Source of the DNA: Natronococcus sp. AD-5
GTDB taxonomy: Archaea > Halobacteriota > Halobacteria > Halobacteriales > Natrialbaceae
Reading direction: 5' to 3'
NCBI RefSeq assembly: GCF_030734285.1
Contig: NZ_CP132294.1
Location: forward strand, 1,426,001 to 1,490,000
DNA length: 64,000 nt
Positions 1-8,961 of this stretch are shown piece by piece (within the stretch, counting starts at the first letter, position 1; every line of letters starts with the position of its first letter). Under the pieces are notes generated by a model, which made no database searches, had not been told where the DNA came from, and worked only from the letters and a program-made list of their open reading frames with translations. The position numbers and the translations under genes were made by a program.

Positions 1-1
1 C

Positions 2-1039
2 GAGAACGTGACCGACGCCGTCTGGAACGTGATGGTGACCGTCCCCGACGAGCCGCCGCTCGTCCGCGAACTCGCGGGCGACCGCGACGCGACCAGCGAC
101 CTCGTCGACGGCATGCGCGCGACGGACATCATGGCGCCGCCGACGCGGTGTCTCTCGCCGATCTCCGACGACCTCATCGAGGCCGGCCTCGAGAAGGAGT
201 TCGACGCGGACTTCTACGCCGCGGCGACCCGCGACGCGGAGGTTCACTCCGGCGATCCGTTCATCGTCGAGGCCGGCATCGCCTACGGCGGCGACGTCCC
301 GGCGGAGGGGGGCGCCGACGTCCTCCGCTTCGCCAACCGCGTCCCGCTGGTCTACCAGCGCGGCGCCTGTGCGACGACCGACGTCGTCAAATCGATCGGC
401 TGGCGCAACTACGGGCTCGACCAGCCCGGCGGCTCCGGCCTGCCGAACGGCCCCGCCGTGATCATGATCCACGTCGCCTCGACGAACGTCCCGTTCACGA
501 GCGAGTCCAAGGACGCCATCGCCAACGTGCCGGCGATCGAAGACGAGATCGAACTCGCGATCCGCGAGGCCGCGCGCGAACTGAAGAGCTACCTCAACAA
601 GCGCCGCTCGATGCAAAAGCGCCGGAAGAAGCAGAACGTCCTCGGGAAGATCCTCCCGGAGATGGCCGAGAAGGTCGCCGAAGTGACCGACCGGGACGAA
701 CCCGACATCGACGACGCGCTCGCTCGCATCATGAACAACGTGCTCGTCGAGCGCCGGACGGAAGCGAACGGCGACGGCCGGGCCGTCTCGCTCGTCGTCG
801 AGAACCACTCGAGCACGAGCGAGTCGCTCGAGATCACTGACATCGTCTCCGCCGAGCCGCGGAACCTCTCCGACGGCGCGACCGCCGTCGAGATGGACGG
901 CGAGTGGTTCGTCAAGTGGGAACCGGACGTCTCGAGCGAGGACGAGGCCGTCCTCGAGTACGAGGTCGACGACGACGCCGACTTCGATATCGACGTAAAG
1001 GGCGTCGAAAGCGCGAAACTCACCGTAACAGACCAATGA
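2..1039 (+). CDS. top6B: DNA topoisomerase VI subunit B, C-terminal part (cut by window edge)
   Basis: This is the ATPase subunit of archaeal topoisomerase VI (type IIB), which uses ATP to pass one DNA duplex through another. Only about 345 residues are visible and the reading frame is open at base 2, so the N-terminal GHKL ATPase domain lies outside the window. The visible part holds the end of the transducer domain (for example [20 protein letters not shown] and a lysine/arginine-rich helix around [13 protein letters not shown]), followed by an acidic C-terminal extension that looks like an Ig-fold. Its stop overlaps the start codon of the A subunit (ATGA), which indicates translational coupling of the two subunits. 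Family identity is clear. Confidence 0.95.
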   Translation, partial: ENVTDAVWNVMVTVPDEPPLVRELAGDRDATSDLVDGMRATDIMAPPTRCLSPISDDLIEAGLEKEFDADFYAAATRDAEVHSGDPFIVEAGIAYGGDVPAEGGADVLRFANRVPLVYQRGACATTDVVKSIGWRNYGLDQPGGSGLPNGPAVIMIHVASTNVPFTSESKDAIANVPAIEDEIELAIREAARELKSYLNKRRSMQKRRKKQNVLGKILPEMAEKVAEVTDRDEPDIDDALARIMNNVLVERRTEANGDGRAVSLVVENHSSTSESLEITDIVSAEPRNLSDGATAVEMDGEWFVKWEPDVSSEDEAVLEYEVDDDADFDIDVKGVESAKLTVTDQ

Positions 1040-2127
1040 GTGCAGAAAACGACCAGCAGGCGAAAGCACAGCTGCTCGATCTCGCGGCGCAGTTCTACGA
1101 CCAGTTCGAACTGGGCGAGATCCCTCACATGTCCGTGCCGACGCGGACGAAGAACAACATCGAGTACGACGAGGACAAGGACGTCTGGGTGTACGGCGAC
1201 CGGACGTCGACTCGCTCGGCGAACTCCGTCCGGGGCGCCCGGAAGCTCCTGAAGGCCGTCTACACGATCGAGTTCCTGGCGAACCAGCTCGAGGAGGACC
1301 GCTCCTCGACCCTGCGTGAACTCTACTACCTCTCGGAGAGCTGGGACAACGAGGAGGCCCAGTTCAACGACCAGGACGAGTCGAACGGCTTAATCGAGGA
1401 CCTAGAGATCGTTTCGGAGGTCACGCGCGAGGACTTCCACATGCGCCCGGAGGAATCGGGGGCGACGATCATGGGGCCGCTCCACCTCCGCGAGCAGACC
1501 CGTCGCGGCGAGCGCGAGATCCACTGCCAGAAGGACGTCGGCGAGGGCGGCTACCAGATCCCGAACAACCCGGACACGATCGAGTTCCTCGACAGCGACG
1601 CCGACTTCATCCTCGCGGTGGAGACCGGCGGTATGCGGGATCGACTCGTCGAGAACGGGTTCGACGAGGAGTACAACGCCCTGATCGTCCACCTCAAGGG
1701 ACAGCCGGCCCGGGCGACGCGCCGGATCACGAAGCGACTCCACGACGAACTCGACCTGCCGGTGACCGTCTTCACGGACGGCGATCCGTGGTCGTATCGC
1801 ATCTACGGCTCCGTCGCGTACGGCTCGATCAAGTCCGCGCACCTCTCGGAGTACCTCGCGACGCCCGAGGCGCAGTACATCGGCATCCAGCCGGCCGACA
1901 TCGTCGAGTACGACCTGCCGACCGATCCGCTCAGCGATTCGGACATCAACGCCCTCGAGAGCGAACTCGAGGACCCGCGCTTCCAGACCGACTACTGGGA
2001 GGAACAGATCGAACTCCAACTCGAGATCGAGAAGAAGTCCGAACAGCAGTCGCTCGCCTCTCGCGGCCTGGATTTCGTGACGGATACGTATCTGCCCGAA
2101 CGTCTCAGCGAGATGGGCGTCTTCTAG
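1036..2127 (+). CDS. top6A: DNA topoisomerase VI subunit A
   Basis: This is the DNA-cleaving subunit of topoisomerase VI, a Spo11 homologue of 363 residues and so full length. The N-terminal winged-helix (CAP-like) region contains [12 protein letters not shown]. By homology to Spo11 the second tyrosine (about residue 98) is the nucleophile that attaches to the DNA 5' end. The Toprim domain follows, with the glutamate in ILAVETGGM near residue 205 and the acidic pair in [14 protein letters not shown]. The ATG overlaps the top6B stop by four bases, so I chose it over an upstream in-frame ATG at 904 that lies inside top6B. The two genes form the usual haloarchaeal top6BA pair. Confidence 0.96.
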   Translation: MSAENDQQAKAQLLDLAAQFYDQFELGEIPHMSVPTRTKNNIEYDEDKDVWVYGDRTSTRSANSVRGARKLLKAVYTIEFLANQLEEDRSSTLRELYYLSESWDNEEAQFNDQDESNGLIEDLEIVSEVTREDFHMRPEESGATIMGPLHLREQTRRGEREIHCQKDVGEGGYQIPNNPDTIEFLDSDADFILAVETGGMRDRLVENGFDEEYNALIVHLKGQPARATRRITKRLHDELDLPVTVFTDGDPWSYRIYGSVAYGSIKSAHLSEYLATPEAQYIGIQPADIVEYDLPTDPLSDSDINALESELEDPRFQTDYWEEQIELQLEIEKKSEQQSLASRGLDFVTDTYLPERLSEMGVF

Positions 2128-2215
2128 ACGCCTATCGAGCCGAGGTTCCGGCGGATGATTCCGGGGCGCATAGACGAGAGGGGGACCGCCTGCGTCCGGA
2201 ATCCGTTCTTCGACG

Positions 2216-2932
2216 TCAGTCTCGAGAGTCCGACAACTGGTCCGGATCGACCGTGCGACCGCCGAACGGCAGCCGCGACCGCAGTCGCACGACGACCGGC
2301 CGATCGTTGAGCCGTTCCCGGGCGGCCGGCACCAGCACGACGAACCCCACGATCGCCGCGTAGCCGAGCACGTCGCCGATCCAGTGGACGTCCAAGCCGG
2401 CGGTCAGCGTCCGGAGTACCACCAGCGCCGGCAGATAAGCGATCCCGAGCACGAGCAACGACGCCCCAGTGGGGGCCCACCGGCGGTGACCGGCGTACCG
2501 CCAGGCGAGGGTCCCGCCGATCGCGGCGCCGGTCGTCAGCGTCGTGTAGTGAGTCGAACCGAACGCGAAAGAGACGACCGCGATCGCGCCGGCGAGGAGA
2601 AACGGGGGTTCGGGCTCGGGGTCGAAGGAGGAGACGAGGGCGACGATTCCGAAGCCGAGGGCGACGCCGGCGAGGACGTCGCCGAGGTAGTGCGCCCCGA
2701 TGACGACCCGCGAGAGCGCGACGAGCGCGATCGCCAGAACGAGCCCCCGCGTTCGCTGTCGACTCGGCGCACCGAACCGGTACACGAGCGCGACGACGAC
2801 GAGCAGCGTCGCGCTGTCACCGAGATGCGTGGCCAGTTCGAAGAACCGGATCGCGGGATCCGGGAGCGCCGCTCGGACCGCCTCGTTCGTCGCTTCGTCG
2901 AAGAGGACGTTCTCGAGCGTTCCGCTGCCCAT
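2216..2932 (-). CDS. PAP2-like membrane protein lacking motifs 1 and 2
   Basis: This 238-residue multi-pass membrane protein resembles haloarchaeal PAP2/phosphatidic acid phosphatase family members. The N-terminal LPDPAIRFFELATHLGDS segment and the third PAP2 motif (SRVVIGAHYLGD, residues 74-85) are both recognisable. Between them, where family members carry a lysine/arginine-proline motif 1 and the PSGH motif 2 over some 70-80 residues, only a few residues remain near residue 68-71. As written the protein has the motif-3 histidine (81) and arginine (75) but no visible motif-2 acid/base histidine, so I infer that it is not a working phosphatase. The frame is intact. It is convergent with top6A. 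Confidence 0.75.
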   Translation of the reverse strand: MGSGTLENVLFDEATNEAVRAALPDPAIRFFELATHLGDSATLLVVVALVYRFGAPSRQRTRGLVLAIALVALSRVVIGAHYLGDVLAGVALGFGIVALVSSFDPEPEPPFLLAGAIAVVSFAFGSTHYTTLTTGAAIGGTLAWRYAGHRRWAPTGASLLVLGIAYLPALVVLRTLTAGLDVHWIGDVLGYAAIVGFVVLVPAARERLNDRPVVVRLRSRLPFGGRTVDPDQLSDSRD

Positions 2933-3499
2933 ATTACGTCTGGTTCGTCGTCGAGCGAGAAAGAAGTCGCGCCAGGGAGGATTGCGCGAGGTCCTCGAGC
3001 GGAACGAACTCGCGGCCGGACGACCAGTCGGTAACGGTGGTCGAGAGAGGTCCCATTCTGGCTTGTGACCGTTCCGCTCGATGTATTATCCGGCGTTCAC
3101 AGTCGGCGAAGGCGCGGAACTTCGCCCAGCCGTTCGCGAGCGTTCCTCGCGGGGATTTGCTCACCTCATCGACGGACCGATCCTCGGCGAGTCAGTTGCG
3201 GTGGTCCACCTCCCGAAACGGGTCGATCGACGCCTGTCTCGTATCGCGTGCGATCGGACTTTCGTGGCCCTCCTGGAGCTTTTCGCTGTAGCCGTCCGAA
3301 CGAACGAGTCTTCGATGGGCCCGTCGAATACCTCGAGACCGTCGGGAATTCCCTCCCCGTCGTAACCGGTCTCTGTTCTCCGAATCACTCAACTCGGTAG
3401 CTCCCGTAAGTGAGTTGTGAGTTCAGTGTTTAATTTATTATAGTCATGAAACTCTCGATAAACGTTTATGGGCGCCTTTGTGGTCGGTAGTCTATCGTA
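2933..3499. other. Gene-free divergent region
   Basis: This 567-base stretch separates the PAP2-like gene (leftward) from the DUF192 lipoprotein gene (rightward). Short open frames here have arginine-rich or low-complexity translations unlike haloarchaeal proteins. The 3420-3475 portion is AT-rich and holds promoter-like sequence for the rightward gene. Confidence 0.6.
3461..3470 (+). promoter_or_regulatory. TATA-like box for the DUF192 lipoprotein gene
   Basis: The sequence AACGTTTATG sits 30-39 bases upstream of the ATG at 3500. That fits an archaeal TATA box driving a leaderless or nearly leaderless transcript. Confidence 0.45.
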
Positions 3500-4093
3500 A
3501 TGACACCGCTGCGCTCGCCGACCTTGAACCGACGGACCGTTCTCACAGGACTCGCCGCAAGCCTCGGTTCCTTCGGGCTTGCAGGGTGTCTCGACGTCAC
3601 CGACGGAGGCGAGGAGGCGACGAAGAACTCGGACTCGAGCGACGAGTCTTCGACGGAGATTCACGCGGATTCGAGCGACGAGTCTTCGACGGAGATTCAC
3701 GCGGACTACGAGTCGACCGACGTTCGCGTGACGACTCCCGACGGCGACGAACTGGGCGAAGTGACGGCGGCGATCGCCGATACGCCGAACCTTCAGCGAC
3801 TCGGCCTCAGCGACACCGAAGAGCTCCCCGAAGATCGCGCCATGCTGTTCGTCTACGAAGGGATCGAGGACCGGAGGTTCGGCATGCCGGACATGTCGTT
3901 CGGGATCGACATCGTGTTCGCCGATGACGAGGGAGTCATAACGAGTATTTTTCACGCGCCGCAACCCGAACCGGACGATGCCGAAAGCGAACACATCTAT
4001 CCCGGTCGCGGACAGTACGTTCTGGAAGTCGTCTACGAGTGGACCGCTGAACGCGGCGTCGAGGAGGGGGACGTCCTGAACTTCGACCTGTGA
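3500..4093 (+). CDS. DUF192 lipoprotein with Tat-type signal
   Basis: A 197-residue secreted lipoprotein. The N-terminus has a twin arginine (NRRTVLTGL) before a hydrophobic stretch and a lipobox ending LAGC, so it is probably exported by Tat and lipid-anchored outside the cell. An acidic, serine-rich linker follows, containing a 12-residue segment (SSDESSTEIHAD) repeated twice in tandem. The C-terminal ~125 residues match DUF192: a strand pattern beginning VRVTTPDGDELG, then FVYEGIEDRRFGMPDMSFGIDIVF and GQYVLEVVYEW. The biochemical role of DUF192 is not established. The ATG at 3500 is the natural start behind the TATA-like box. Confidence 0.85.
   Translation: MTPLRSPTLNRRTVLTGLAASLGSFGLAGCLDVTDGGEEATKNSDSSDESSTEIHADSSDESSTEIHADYESTDVRVTTPDGDELGEVTAAIADTPNLQRLGLSDTEELPEDRAMLFVYEGIEDRRFGMPDMSFGIDIVFADDEGVITSIFHAPQPEPDDAESEHIYPGRGQYVLEVVYEWTAERGVEEGDVLNFDL
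3632..3703 (+). repeat. 36-bp tandem duplication inside the DUF192 gene
   Basis: Two adjacent 36-base units (3632-3667 and 3668-3703) differ at a single base. The repeat is in frame and doubles a 12-residue linker segment. Confidence 0.95.
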
Positions 4094-4416
4094 ATGCCGA
4101 TCCGCGCGGACGTCACCGCTCGAGACCGGAGGCCGGTCTGCGAAGGCGAACCGGCGTTTTACGATCCGGTTCCGATCGTCACACGACCAGTTTCGGCGAC
4201 GCTTACAGCGACGGTTGTCAACCGGCCGAGAAGTCCCGATCCGTACCGATCGCTCGCCGCTTCTCTTCGCACGAGCGCCGATACCTGCTGCACGCGCGTC
4301 TCTATTCGACACGATTCTGCTAACGCCGATCGTACGTGGTAGCAATTTCGGCGTTACATTTTACAGCGTATCATCTACTCCGATTGCGGGCCGATATCGA
4401 ACGAAAACCGCACGTA
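4094..4416. other. Gene-free tail-to-tail region
   Basis: This is the space between two convergent genes. It becomes AT-rich around 4335-4390 but I see no coding frame with haloarchaeal composition and no clear hairpin. It probably holds termination signals for both sides. Confidence 0.5.
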
Positions 4417-5316
4417 TTACCGGCTGGATTCGACGTCTACCGACTCCGACCGGTCGGCCTCGCGGTTCGCTGCCGCCGACGGCGTCGCCTCGGCGTTCGC
4501 ACACCGCCGACAGTAGTAGTTACGTCCCTCCGAAATCGCTAGCGGAATCCCGAGCACGCAGAACGCCTTCCGGTAGGTGCGCTCGAGGCCGCGGCCGACG
4601 GGATCGGCGCACGCCGCACACGGGCGGTCGTACGCGACGATCGCGCGCTCGTCGACCGAACGCGTGTACCCGTTCGCCGTCACCGACTGGCGCGCGCCGA
4701 GGCGTCGCCGGACCGACGGGAGGACGCCGACGCCGACGGTGGCGAACCCGACCGCGAGCGCGGCGAGGATCGGCGCGACCGCGGCGGCCGAGTAGACGAC
4801 CGCCAGCCCCGCGAGGGCGAGCGCCGTCGTCAGACAGCCCGCGGCGCCGAGCCGGCTCACCGTCTCCCACCGCGATCCCGACGCCTCCACTTCGTCGCCG
4901 ACCCGGTCGTCCCTAAGCACCATCCGCTCGGCGTCGCCGACGTACCGGTAGAGCCCGTACAGCGCGTTGCCGAGGCCCATCGTCCACCAGATCGTCAGCG
5001 CCGCGACGACGAGGTGCTCGTCGGCGCCGCCGACGGACCGCCGAACCATGACGACGCGGTCGCCGAAGTCGTGCTCGAGTTCCCAGCCGTCCGCCATCGC
5101 AGCCGCGATCCGTTGCTCGAGCGCCGGTCGACCCCCCGTCGGATCGGCACCGGGATTCGAGGCGCCGGTGCCGACCGCTCCCGAATTCGACGAGTCGCCG
5201 CTCCGACGACCGCAAGACGGACAGTAGTTCATCGACGGCTCGAGCGACTCGCCGCAGTGCGAGCAGTACGGGGCGCCCCGGCCGCGCTCTCGTCCTCGGC
5301 GACGATCACTGCTCAT
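4417..5316 (-). CDS. Zinc-ribbon membrane protein of unknown function
   Basis: A 299-residue protein. An N-terminal zinc ribbon (YCSHCGESL followed by YCPSCGRR) is joined by a glycine/serine linker to a soluble region (LEQRIAAAMADGWELEHDFGDRV). After that come two or three hydrophobic segments (AALTIWWTMGLGNALYGLY and a long alanine-rich pair), and then a second cysteine set (CAACADP and CRRCANAE) that may bind another zinc. The start chosen is the ATG at 5316, before SSDRRRGRERG; the frame stays open 18 codons further upstream without haloarchaeal-looking sequence. Similar zinc-ribbon/membrane proteins are common in Halobacteria, but I know of no assigned function. Confidence 0.75.
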   Translation of the reverse strand: MSSDRRRGRERGRGAPYCSHCGESLEPSMNYCPSCGRRSGDSSNSGAVGTGASNPGADPTGGRPALEQRIAAAMADGWELEHDFGDRVVMVRRSVGGADEHLVVAALTIWWTMGLGNALYGLYRYVGDAERMVLRDDRVGDEVEASGSRWETVSRLGAAGCLTTALALAGLAVVYSAAAVAPILAALAVGFATVGVGVLPSVRRRLGARQSVTANGYTRSVDERAIVAYDRPCAACADPVGRGLERTYRKAFCVLGIPLAISEGRNYYCRRCANAEATPSAAANREADRSESVDVESSR

Positions 5317-5404
5317 ACCCGAGCACAAGACGGCGGCGACACTAACGCTTTGGAGCTGTCGGAACGCCAACTCTGTCGGCGATCGGGTCCGAAAATCGGG
5401 CCGG

Positions 5405-6756
5405 TCAGATGAACCCGAGACGGACTGCCGCTCCCATCACCCCGAAGATGGCCACGAAGACGAGACTGACCGCGTAGTAGGCGTGCCATCGACGGGAGGG
5501 TCGAAACGGCTCGGGAAGTTCGTTCTCGACGATGTACCAGTTGGCGGGATAGAAGAAGATCTCCGTCACCGCGAGAATCGCGGCGACGAACAGTACGAGG
5601 GTCACCGGGACGTTCCCAAGCGAGAGGACCGTGGCGCTGCTCACGAGGACGACCCCGACCACGACGGCCTTTCGAATCGGCTCGCTGTCCATCGCCTCCT
5701 TCTCGAGCGCCGTCGGCAGGATGTCGGCGGTCGCCCGCGACGCGCCGTCGAGAAGCGTGATCACCGTCGAGTACAGCGCGGCGAAGCCGCCGATCAGCAT
5801 CGCGTAGAAGGACCACTCGCCGAACGAGTCGCCCAGAATGTCGCCGATCGCGAGCGCGAAGTTAGCGTCTTCGGGCGGGTTCGGGTAGAGCACGTTCGAC
5901 GCGAGGACCACCATGGCGGCGATCAGCGCGAAACTGAACGCGTAGCCGATGTTGAAGTCGCGACGCCCGGTCGCGATCCACGCCCGGATGTAGTCGTGGT
6001 AGGCCGGGTCTCGCGGATCGAGCCCCTTCTCGCGGAGTTCGCTCGCCCCGTCGCCCTTGGCCGTACTCCAGCTCCCGACGAGAACCGTGGTGCTGAACCC
6101 GGACGGCGCGAAGCCGGCCGCCGCGGCGAACAGGCCGACGAACGCCGGCCCCGCGAGATTCGGGAGAGTAAACGCCATCGCGGTCGCCGTCCCCGGCTCC
6201 GGCGGGCCGACGACGACGCCGAGGAACAGCAACACGCCGAGCGCGACCGTGAAGCCGATCAATACCTTCTCGAGCAGACTGTACTGGGAAACCATCACGA
6301 GCGCGCCGGCGAATCCGATGAGCAGGACGAACGCGACCGGCGTCTCGAGGCCGGTGAGCGCGGCGACGAGCGCCGCCGTACTCATTCCCGCGGCGGCCGT
6401 GATCGCGGTGTACATGCCCGTAAAGACCAGTACCGACAGCCACAGCGCCCAGTTTTTCGGCCCTGGAAGATCGCGGTAGCCCTAGACCGGATTCTTGCCC
6501 GTGCCGTAGTTGTACCTGATCCCAACTCCCAGGCGCCGTACTTGGCGAGGTAGATCAACCCGAACACCCAGACGGCGAACAGGCCGAACGTCGCACCCAG
6601 CGTCGGGGCGAGCACGATGTGGCTGACGCCGATACCGATGAGCGCCCAGAGCATCGACGGGCCGAAGTGCTCCCGGAAGAAGCCGCGCCAGTCCCTCGAC
6701 GGATACGTTAGTCCCTCCCCGGCCGACTCCTCTTCGAGCATCGTCTTTCCCGACAT
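5405..6756 (-). pseudogene. Nramp-family divalent metal transporter, disrupted
   Basis: The locus would encode a transporter of about 450 residues with around eleven membrane segments, related to the Nramp (Mn2+/Fe2+) family. The first part is read in one frame from the ATG at 6756 (SGKTMLEEES, later LIYLAKYGAWEL). Near 6519-6524 the frame shifts by one base. In the new frame the expected continuation (GIRYNYGTGKNPV) meets an in-frame TAG at 6484-6482, where a glutamate codon would fit, before resuming (GYRDLPGPKNWALW) and running to 5405. Two independent lesions make a sequencing slip a poor explanation. A fragment from the ATG at 6415 could still be translated but would lack the first two membrane helices. 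Confidence 0.88.
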
Positions 6757-6942
6757 CTCATGCACCCGTGAAGGGAGACGCGTCACCGGCCGTCGTCTCG
6801 ACGGTCGGCGCTCCGATCGGATCGGTACTTGTATGATATCGAATGTGTATCACGGTCACTGTCAGAAGATACGTGAGGCGGTATATATACTCGCGGAAAG
6901 ACGGAGGGATACAGTCAGCGCAGAAATGTGTGGTTTCTGGGG

Positions 6943-7644
6943 TTAATTCTCGTCGAGGACGACCGGCACGCCTCGCGTCGCGACATCGACGACGAACGCT
7001 TCCGCGTCGGTCTCGAGCGCCTCGAACGTGTCGTAGTGGATCGGCAACACGAGCCCCGGACGCATCGTCTCGGCGAGTCCGGCCGCGTCGTGGCGATCCA
7101 TCGTGAACGCGCCGCCGATCGGTGGCAGGAAGAGGTCGACGGCCAGCTCCTCGTGGACCGGAAGCACGTCCGTGTCGCCGGGCCAGAACGCGGTGACGCC
7201 GTCGATCGTGACGCCGAACCCGCAGCCCTCGCCCTCGTGGTGGTAGGGCGTCCCGTCCTCGTCCGTGTACGGTCCGCCGGGTTCGTTGTACGCCGGCGTC
7301 GTGTACAGGTCGAGCGGTCCGAGGACGAACGACTCGTCGGCGCCGACGCGTTCGACCTCGTAGGGAAGCTCCTCGGGCCGTTCGTCGACGCGGTCGATCT
7401 CGTCGGCGTCGATCGCCTCGTGGACGACGACGATCGCGTCCTCGCGGGCGACCCGTCGGATGCCCTCCGGGTCGTAGTGGTGGTCGTGACTCACCAGGAT
7501 CAGATCGCCGTCGCGGGCGTCGTAGTCGTCGAGAACCCCGTAGCGGCCGGGATCCGTGTAGACGACCGCTCCCGTCTCGCCCTCGAGGCGAGCGGTCGCG
7601 TAGCCGAGCCAGTCGACGTCGACCGCACCGTATCGAACGGTCAT
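6943..7644 (-). CDS. MBL-fold metallo-hydrolase (UlaG/UPF0173-like)
   Basis: A 233-residue metallo-beta-lactamase-fold protein of the small UlaG/UPF0173-like type. It starts with the typical strand-loop MTVRYGAVDVDWLGYATARL and has a metal-binding loop VSHDHHYDPEG (residues 52-61), later AFWPGDTDV and VLPIHYDTFE with further metal ligands. The loop reads HDHHYD, where the usual pattern is HxHxDH. No substrate can be assigned. It lies just downstream of the FAH gene on the same strand (46 bases), so the two may be co-transcribed. Confidence 0.85.
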   Translation of the reverse strand: MTVRYGAVDVDWLGYATARLEGETGAVVYTDPGRYGVLDDYDARDGDLILVSHDHHYDPEGIRRVAREDAIVVVHEAIDADEIDRVDERPEELPYEVERVGADESFVLGPLDLYTTPAYNEPGGPYTDEDGTPYHHEGEGCGFGVTIDGVTAFWPGDTDVLPVHEELAVDLFLPPIGGAFTMDRHDAAGLAETMRPGLVLPIHYDTFEALETDAEAFVVDVATRGVPVVLDEN

Positions 7645-7690
7645 ACGCGGTGATTGGGACAGGGAAGCGAAAAGCGTTGGCGGTGTTCGT

Positions 7691-8428
7691 TCAGGGGAGT
7701 CTGATCGAGTGCTCGAGCGTCCCGACGCCCTCCACCTCGATCTCGACGGCGGCGCCGTCCTCGAGCGGACCGACGCCCTCCGGCGTCCCGGTCGCGATCA
7801 CGTCGCCCGGCTCGAGCGTGAGGTAGGACGTGATCTCGGCGATCAGTTCCGGGATCGAGAAGATGAGCCGGTCGAGCGAGCCGTCCTGTTTCGTCTCGCC
7901 GTCGACGCGCGACCGGACGGCCGCGTCGTCGGGAACCTCGTCGGGGGTGGCGAGCACCGGCCCGATCGGCGCCGCGCCGTCGAACGCCTTCCCGCGGATC
8001 CAGTTTTGCTCCTGGCCCTGGTCGTCGCGGTTCGAGATGTCGTTGACGCAGGTGAACCCGTCCACGACGTCCATCGCGTCCGCCTCGGGGACGTGCCGGC
8101 ACTGCTCGCCGACGACGACGCCGAGTTCGGCCTCGTAGTCGATTCGCTCCTTGCCGGCGGGGGCGGTGACGGTGTCGCCGTGAGCCGCGAGCGCGTTCGG
8201 CGGCTTCAAGAAGAGCAGCGGTCGATCCGGCACGTCCGAGTCCATCTCGTCCGCGTGAGCCGCGTAGTTGCGTCCGATACAGACGATCTTCGAGGGCTCG
8301 CACGGCGGGAGGACGTCGATCTCGTCGTCGGAGAGCGCGTAGCTCTCGTTCGCGAAGTGGACGCGGCCGCTCTCGAACTCGCCGCGGCGAACGGCGCCGG
8401 CGGGGTCGCGGAATCGAACGTATTTCAT
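7691..8428 (-). CDS. Fumarylacetoacetate hydrolase family protein
   Basis: A 245-residue FAH-family enzyme. Members are Mg2+/Mn2+-dependent hydrolases, decarboxylases or isomerases acting on beta-dicarbonyl compounds in aromatic and sugar-acid catabolism. Diagnostic features are VCIGRNYAAHADEM, LFLKPPNALAAHGD, the metal-binding YEAELGVVVG, GFTCVNDISNRD and the C-terminal PGDVIATGTPEGVG. Start: the ATG at 8428 gives KYVRFRDPAG, the normal N-terminus; nine extra upstream codons are not needed. The precise substrate cannot be read from sequence. Confidence 0.9.
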   Translation of the reverse strand: MKYVRFRDPAGAVRRGEFESGRVHFANESYALSDDEIDVLPPCEPSKIVCIGRNYAAHADEMDSDVPDRPLLFLKPPNALAAHGDTVTAPAGKERIDYEAELGVVVGEQCRHVPEADAMDVVDGFTCVNDISNRDDQGQEQNWIRGKAFDGAAPIGPVLATPDEVPDDAAVRSRVDGETKQDGSLDRLIFSIPELIAEITSYLTLEPGDVIATGTPEGVGPLEDGAAVEIEVEGVGTLEHSIRLP

Positions 8429-8738
8429 GGCCGATAGCTCGTATCGCGCGATCAAAAGGGTTGAGGTGGCGGCGGGACTCGCGCCGCGGGGCCGTCCGGC
8501 GGTCGCGGACCCGTTCGGGCTCGGGACGGGATCGTCGCCGCTCGAGGGTTATCGCGGATTCGGTTCGCGGAGTACCGAGTGCGGGGAACCGGTCGCCGAT
8601 TTGACTGGTTAGTACGTCAGCCTGTGCCACTGCCGGCTCGGAACGGAACGCTTTTTACTAGCCCTCGGCAAGCAGTGAGTGCGTACGTTCCGTTGGCCTA
8701 CGAAGCGACGTAGGGCTCGGAGCGAGAACGCGGTGAAC
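8429..8738. other. Gene-free region upstream of tRNA-Glu
   Basis: No convincing coding frame. A TATA-like CTTTTTACTA at 8651-8660 points toward the tRNA gene, with room for a processed 5' leader of about 50 bases. Confidence 0.5.
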
Positions 8739-8813
8739 GCTCCGTTGGTGTAGTCCGGCCAATCATTTCGGCCTTTCGAGCCGATGACCTGGGTTCAAAT
8801 CCCAGACGGAGCA
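8739..8813 (+). tRNA. tRNA-Glu (anticodon UUC)
   Basis: A complete cloverleaf is visible. The 7-bp acceptor is GCTCCGT/ACGGAGC with discriminator A. The D-arm contains GTGTAGTCCGGCC, and the anticodon stem TCGGC/GCCGA closes a 7-base loop CTTTCGA whose middle three bases read TTC. The T-loop is TTCAAAT. CCA is not encoded. A T-run (TTTT) follows at once and could terminate transcription. Confidence 0.96.
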
Positions 8814-8961
8814 TTTTCCGACGGCTGAACTCGCGAGTCACGGCTACGACCTCGGACCTGAATTGCGGAAATCCGAACGTTCGTATCGGAGTACAGTTGC
8901 GTCCGCGTCGGGGATCGCCTCTCTTCGTCACCGAATATTTCGAAGCGGGCGGCACCGGCCG

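Noticed and set aside
8696-8760. A second tRNA gene just upstream of tRNA-Glu, suggested by the repeated TTCCGTTGG/CTCCGTTGG
   Set aside because: The upstream copy has no T-arm or acceptor partner.
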